Shown here one piece after another: positions 6,969 through 10,243 of a DNA stretch of 10,243 bases. The notes beneath the pieces are model-generated. The model did no database searches and had not been told where the DNA came from. It worked only from the letters and a program-made list of their open reading frames with translations. The translations under genes and the position numbers were made by a program. Origin of the DNA: Acidobacteriota bacterium (GTDB taxonomy: Bacteria; Acidobacteriota; Aminicenantia; UBA2199); assembly GCA_021817755.1 (NCBI GenBank), contig JAKAGC010000084.1, positions 1 to 10,243 on the forward strand. Reading direction: 5' to 3'. The stretch's first letter is position 1. Each line of letters begins with the position of its first letter.

Positions 6969-6977
6969 ACCCTTTTT
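6948..6977 (+). terminator. Hairpin plus T5 across the methyltransferase stop codon; intrinsic terminator or attenuator
   Basis: GGTTATGCC pairs with GGCAT-G-AACC (one bulged G) around the loop CAAAA. One C and then TTTTT (6973-6977) follow. The stop codon TGA at 6966-6968 lies in the right arm, so ribosomes finishing the methyltransferase would melt the stem. The glycosyltransferase begins seven bases later, making partial termination coupled to translation plausible. Confidence 0.45.
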
Positions 6978-6983
6978 CCACCT

Positions 6984-7958
6984 ATGGGTATGAATTCCGT
7001 TTCAAATCCTTCATCCCATAAACCAGGACATCCTCCCTCCCCCCTCGTCTCCATTATTATTCCTGTCAAGAATGAGGAACAATTTATCGCACAGTGCCTC
7101 GATGCTGTTTTTGCCCAGGAAGCCTCATTTCAATTTGAAATCATTGTCATCGATTCAGGTTCTACCGATCGCACCCTTTCTATTTTAGAGCAATATTCTT
7201 CCATTCGTTTGATAAAAATTTTGCCCCAACAATTCGGTCATGGAAAAACCCGGAATCTCGGTGCCAGTGTATCCAACGGTACATTTATTGTTTTTCTTAA
7301 TGCCGACGCCATCCCCCTCGATAATCACTGGCTCCAAACACTTATTCACCCCCTTTTAAACCCAAATGTAGAAAAAATCGCAGGCGTATTTAGCCGTCAT
7401 GTTCCCAGGCAGGATTGCCATCTTTATATGTACCGCGATCTCGATAAATCCATGCCCACCACTCCTTTTCTTCGCACCCAAACCTCAAAAACCCAATTCA
7501 TGATTTTTTCCACCGTTAGTTGTGCCATTCCCCGTTCCTTATGGCAGCAATTCCCCTTTGATGACTCCATTGCAATCGCCGAAGACCAGCAGTGGGCTTC
7601 TACCCTATTGAAAAATCAGTATTCAATCCTTTATCAACCCGCTTCTGTTGTCACTCATTCTCATAATTACACCCATCATCAGTTATTCCGGATTAAATGT
7701 AAAGTCGGACAAACCGAGAATAAATTCACGCATTCTTTTACTTTATATACTATTGGTTTACTTGCCATCACTACCGGATTTCTTTATAAATTCATCTCCG
7801 ATATATTCTATATACTCGTTACTCCTCCAACCCCCAAATCCTTTTCGCAGAAGTGCAGTCAGATAAAAATCGCTCTTCTTGCCCGTCTATTTTCTTTTTC
7901 AGGACGGTTTAGAGGGTGGATTACCCAGTCGAACACACAGGTATCACATGATGAATAA
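6984..7958 (+). CDS. Family 2 glycosyltransferase (GT-A fold, rhamnosyltransferase-like)
   Basis: The 324-residue protein begins its GT-A domain at VSIIIPVKNE (22-31). It continues with the nucleotide-sugar motif VIDSGSTDRT (55-64), FGHGKTRNLGA (84-94), a DxD-position motif NADAIP (106-111) and the catalytic-base region EDQQW (200-204). The FGHGKTRN and xxDAIP pattern is typical of GT2 enzymes close to rhamnosyltransferases that build O-antigen or capsule. The donor sugar cannot be read from sequence. Residues about 252-279 are hydrophobic and may bind the membrane. The start may be ATG 6984 or 6990; neither has a ribosome-binding site, so reinitiation after the methyltransferase is likely. 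The coding strand is strikingly pyrimidine-rich near the start (for example 7031-7050), unlike the flanking acyl-CoA dehydrogenase. The 3' end overlaps the YciB-Nudix gene by 11 bp. Confidence 0.92.
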   Translation: MGMNSVSNPSSHKPGHPPSPLVSIIIPVKNEEQFIAQCLDAVFAQEASFQFEIIVIDSGSTDRTLSILEQYSSIRLIKILPQQFGHGKTRNLGASVSNGTFIVFLNADAIPLDNHWLQTLIHPLLNPNVEKIAGVFSRHVPRQDCHLYMYRDLDKSMPTTPFLRTQTSKTQFMIFSTVSCAIPRSLWQQFPFDDSIAIAEDQQWASTLLKNQYSILYQPASVVTHSHNYTHHQLFRIKCKVGQTENKFTHSFTLYTIGLLAITTGFLYKFISDIFYILVTPPTPKSFSQKCSQIKIALLARLFSFSGRFRGWITQSNTQVSHDE

Positions 7959-9042
7959 AACCGATTTACTTAAAAGTCTTGCTCCCGGCTTTCTTCCTTT
8001 AATTGTATTTATAATAGCCGATTCCTTTTTCAGTCCATCCATATCCATACTCATTGCAGTCGCATTCGCCATGCTTGAATTGCTGTATACTTATATCAGG
8101 GAGAAAAAACTCGATAAGTTCATTTTACTCGATGTCGGATTGATTGTATTATTGGGATCTGTTTCCATTTTATTGAAGAACGAGATTTTTTTTAAACTCA
8201 AACCCGCAGTAATTGAATTCATCTTTTGTATAATAATGGGAATATCCGTATTCTCTCCTGTTAATCTCGTAATGTTGATGACACGCCGTTATATGAAGAA
8301 CATTCAATTGAATGAAGCACAAGTCGCACAGATGAACCGTGGTATTCGCGGAATGTTTTTTATTTTTTCAATTCATACCCTCATGATCGTATATTCTGCT
8401 ATATTCATGTCCAGGCAAGCCTGGGCTTTTATCAGTGGCGGATTATTTTATATTCTCTTCGGTATCTATTTCGGGTACGAATGGATATCCAATAGAAGGA
8501 AACAGGCAAAACTTTATGAGCAGTACAAAGATGATGAATGGTTTGATATTGTAGATGAGGAAGGCCGTGTAAAAGGAAGGGCTCCCCGGCAAGTCTGCCA
8601 TTCAGGCCCCGGATTACTTCATCCTGTAGTTCATTTACATGTCATCGATTCTAAAGATCGCATATTTTTGCAAAAGCGTGCCATGACAAAGGAAATATTA
8701 CCCGGGAAGTGGGATACGGCTGTTGGCGGTCATGTTTCCAGTGGGGAGACAATCGAACAGGCTTTAAAAAGAGAAGCTCAGGAAGAAATTGGGATTACTG
8801 ATTTCAAAGCCCAGCCCATTGCAAGGTATGTTTGGAATTCAGATATTGAATCCGAATTGGCTTTTATGTTTGTTTGTCATTATGATAAGCCACTTACAAT
8901 TAATCCCCAGGAAATCGATGAAGGTAAATATTGGAAAATAAAAAAGATAAAAGAGGTTTTAGGAACTGGCGAGCTCACACCCAATTTTGAATTTGAATTT
9001 GAAATACTTCGCAAAACCTTATTCAAAGAAGAATTGGAATAA
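7948..9042 (+). CDS. YciB/IspZ-like membrane protein fused to a Nudix hydrolase
   Basis: From ATG 7948 the protein has 364 residues. Residues 1-180 hold about five or six membrane helices and resemble the inner-membrane septation protein YciB (IspZ), notably LAPGFLPLIVF near the start and the region around KNEIFFKLKPAVIE (78-91). Residues about 195-355 form a YfcD-like Nudix domain with a perfect Nudix box at 261-283 (Gx5E, x7, REAQEEIGI; metal ligands E276, E279, E280). YciB acts in envelope and division-site functions in E. coli; Nudix enzymes hydrolyse nucleoside-diphosphate-linked or other pyrophosphate compounds. A membrane-tethered pyrophosphatase acting on an envelope precursor is an inference. 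I chose ATG 7948 (or 7951) because CAGGT lies about six bases upstream and because the 23 extra residues from the in-frame ATG at 7879 do not resemble YciB. It overlaps the glycosyltransferase gene by 11 bp, indicating translational coupling. Confidence 0.9.
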   Translation: MMNKTDLLKSLAPGFLPLIVFIIADSFFSPSISILIAVAFAMLELLYTYIREKKLDKFILLDVGLIVLLGSVSILLKNEIFFKLKPAVIEFIFCIIMGISVFSPVNLVMLMTRRYMKNIQLNEAQVAQMNRGIRGMFFIFSIHTLMIVYSAIFMSRQAWAFISGGLFYILFGIYFGYEWISNRRKQAKLYEQYKDDEWFDIVDEEGRVKGRAPRQVCHSGPGLLHPVVHLHVIDSKDRIFLQKRAMTKEILPGKWDTAVGGHVSSGETIEQALKREAQEEIGITDFKAQPIARYVWNSDIESELAFMFVCHYDKPLTINPQEIDEGKYWKIKKIKEVLGTGELTPNFEFEFEILRKTLFKEELE

Positions 9043-9155
9043 ACGTCTTTTAATTCATCTCATCCATAAATTTCGGAAATTATTACTATTAAACGATTAA
9101 GGTTTCGAATGTTATATAAGGGAAAGGTATAGCGTATTATATCGGGAATACCGAA
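9043..9155. other. Convergent intergenic spacer without a clear terminator
   Basis: Between the two convergent stop codons there are only small inverted repeats: TCGG-GAATA-CCGA (9142-9154), and GGTAT/ATACC arms (9126-9130, 9148-9152) with a long loop. Neither has enough stem or a T run to be called a terminator. No small ORF is supported. Confidence 0.5.
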
Positions 9156-10223
9156 TTATTTATTAAATCTGAAATGCAGGATGTCTCCGTCTTTTACCCC
9201 GTATTCTTTCCCTTCCAATCGGAAAAGGCCTTTTTCTTTAGCCTGGCTCATTCCTTTGCAATCCAGTAGGTCTTTCCAGTTAATAGTTTCAGCGCGGATG
9301 AAGCCTTGTTGGATATCGCTGTGGATTTTTCCTGCTGCTGTATAGGCATTGTCCCATTTATTGATTGTCCAGGCGCGGCATTCATCTTCTCCAACTGTGA
9401 AGAAGGAGATCAGGTTCATCAGTTCATAGCACAGCTTAATAAAGTTATCTCTCATATACTGGTAGTTTTCAAGGCCGTATTCCGCCTGGAAAATGGGGCG
9501 GTCTGTTTCGTCCAGTTCCAGGAGTTCCAGTTCGATGCGGGCGCAGAAAACTTCTATTGCGCGGTTATTTTCAGGTTTTTTTCGTAGTTTGCTATATTCT
9601 TCGTAGGTAGATTCGTCAGCATTAATAATATGAAAAAGTGGCTTTTGTGAAAGGAATTTATAGCCTTTTATCAATCGTTCTTCAATTGGATTTAGAGTAA
9701 ATTCTCTTAGAGGTTTATTATCTTCCAGGAAGGCTTTGAATTTTTTCATTAATTCGAATTCTTCTTCCAGGTCTTTTGATTTCATTTTTTTGATATCCAG
9801 GGTCAGTTTTTCGATACGTTTTTCAACAGTGATGAAATCGTTGGTAATCAGTTCTTCTTCCATGGTGCGGATATCACGTTCCGGGTCGATGGAGCCTTGT
9901 GGATGGAGGATTTCGTCATCGTGAAAGCCTCTTACCATATGGACCAGGCCGTCTGCGCGGCGTAGAAGATCAATAAATGTTACGTTTTGAGCTTCTCCAA
10001 ATGCGATAGCTCCTGTGTCAAGGAATTCGATTTTCGCGTGTATAGCTGGGCTTTTATAGAAATCTGAAAGAAGGTCGATGCGGTTATCCGGTACATCTAC
10101 TATAGCCATATGGTATTCGTTAGTAGGTGTTGAGAATTTCGAGACCTTTTCTTTTTTATTAGTAAGCAGGTTAAATAACAGTGTTTTTCCTGATTTTGGG
10201 TATCCGAATATTGTTAGTATCAT
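9156..10223 (-). CDS. ychF: YchF-family P-loop NTPase with C-terminal TGS-like domain, divergent switch regions
   Basis: The 355-residue protein has the length and layout of YchF (E. coli protein about 363). P-loop GYPKSGKT lies at 7-14. NADE (201-204) is the NxxE form of the G4 motif that makes YchF prefer ATP over GTP. The coiled helical insert (about 130-170) and the C-terminal domain with FFTVGEDECRAWT (274-286), GFIRAE (307-312) and VKDGDILHFRFNK (343-355) are close to the family. YchF proteins bind ribosomes and ATP and influence translation and stress responses. The switch regions differ: the switch I PFxTIxPN signature is replaced by FSTPTNEYH (30-38), and the G3 region reads DTGA (69-72) instead of DxAG, with the glycine-rich KGEGLGN loop missing and about four residues fewer. 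It may be a specialised paralog, with a standard YchF elsewhere in the genome. ATG 10223 is the natural start; no ribosome-binding site precedes it. Confidence 0.93.
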   Translation of the reverse strand: MILTIFGYPKSGKTLLFNLLTNKKEKVSKFSTPTNEYHMAIVDVPDNRIDLLSDFYKSPAIHAKIEFLDTGAIAFGEAQNVTFIDLLRRADGLVHMVRGFHDDEILHPQGSIDPERDIRTMEEELITNDFITVEKRIEKLTLDIKKMKSKDLEEEFELMKKFKAFLEDNKPLREFTLNPIEERLIKGYKFLSQKPLFHIINADESTYEEYSKLRKKPENNRAIEVFCARIELELLELDETDRPIFQAEYGLENYQYMRDNFIKLCYELMNLISFFTVGEDECRAWTINKWDNAYTAAGKIHSDIQQGFIRAETINWKDLLDCKGMSQAKEKGLFRLEGKEYGVKDGDILHFRFNK

Positions 10224-10229
10224 GGAATT

Positions 10230-10235
10230 ATTATA
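10230..10235 (-). promoter_or_regulatory. -10 element of the ychF-like gene, suggesting a leaderless mRNA
   Basis: The minus strand has a perfect TATAAT that ends six bases before the ATG at 10223, placing transcription start at or within a base of the start codon. The -35 box would lie at about 10253-10258, outside the window. Because only the -10 is visible, this call stays tentative. Confidence 0.45.
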
Positions 10236-10243
10236 CTCATTAT

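Noticed and set aside
7879..7947. Earlier in-frame ATG giving a 387-residue YciB-Nudix protein
   Set aside because: The extra 23 residues do not resemble a YciB start, lie inside the glycosyltransferase gene and lack a ribosome-binding site; ATG 7948/7951 has CAGGT upstream and leads straight into the YciB-like start.
6348..7958. Horizontal transfer of the methyltransferase/glycosyltransferase pair, suggested by pyrimidine-rich coding strands
   Set aside because: The C-over-G bias is judged by eye, varies along all genes here, and no mobile-element border, repeat or tRNA flanks the pair.
9121..9155. Bidirectional terminator between the convergent genes
   Set aside because: The best stem has only four base pairs and no adequate T run follows on either strand.

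Overview
The window looks like a chromosomal stretch of an AT-rich bacterium (roughly 40% GC by eye). It carries seven complete protein genes and one gene cut by the left edge. There is no sign of phage, transposon, CRISPR or RNA genes. The gene set (a Clp-type AAA+ machine, a membrane-anchored Hanks-type Ser/Thr kinase, an acyl-CoA dehydrogenase, a YciB-type inner-membrane protein and a YchF-type P-loop protein) fits an uncultivated Gram-negative-type, possibly anaerobic lineage. No gene here fixes the phylum, so I name none. Ribosome-binding sites are mixed: clear purine-rich sites precede some genes and none precedes others.

Left part (1-4734): two large genes diverge from a 103-bp spacer. 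The minus-strand gene encodes a two-ring Clp/Hsp100-like ATPase. Its N-terminus of about 430 residues is non-standard and partly TPR-like, and its first AAA+ ring lacks the arginine fingers and has the acidic Walker B pair swapped. The plus-strand gene encodes a membrane-anchored protein with two arrays of a strict 13-residue helical repeat (23 regular units plus one aberrant unit), a short TPR-like linker and an intact Ser/Thr kinase domain. Both genes have good sigma70-type promoters, and the two -35 boxes form the arms of a 15-bp palindrome. This pair is the best candidate here for an undescribed functional unit.

Middle (4735-6248): an acyl-CoA dehydrogenase with a strong RBS follows the kinase by 35 bp. 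A small membrane-anchored YHS/TRASH-like metal-binding protein comes next.

Right-middle (6249-9042): a methyltransferase, a family-2 glycosyltransferase and a YciB-Nudix fusion are tightly packed on the plus strand, the last two overlapping. They look like one operon connected with surface glycans or the cell envelope. A hairpin followed by five T lies over the methyltransferase stop codon and could attenuate transcription into the glycosyltransferase.

Right end (9043-10243): a convergent minus-strand gene encodes a divergent YchF-family protein with eroded switch regions. A perfect TATAAT sits so close to its start codon that the mRNA may be leaderless.
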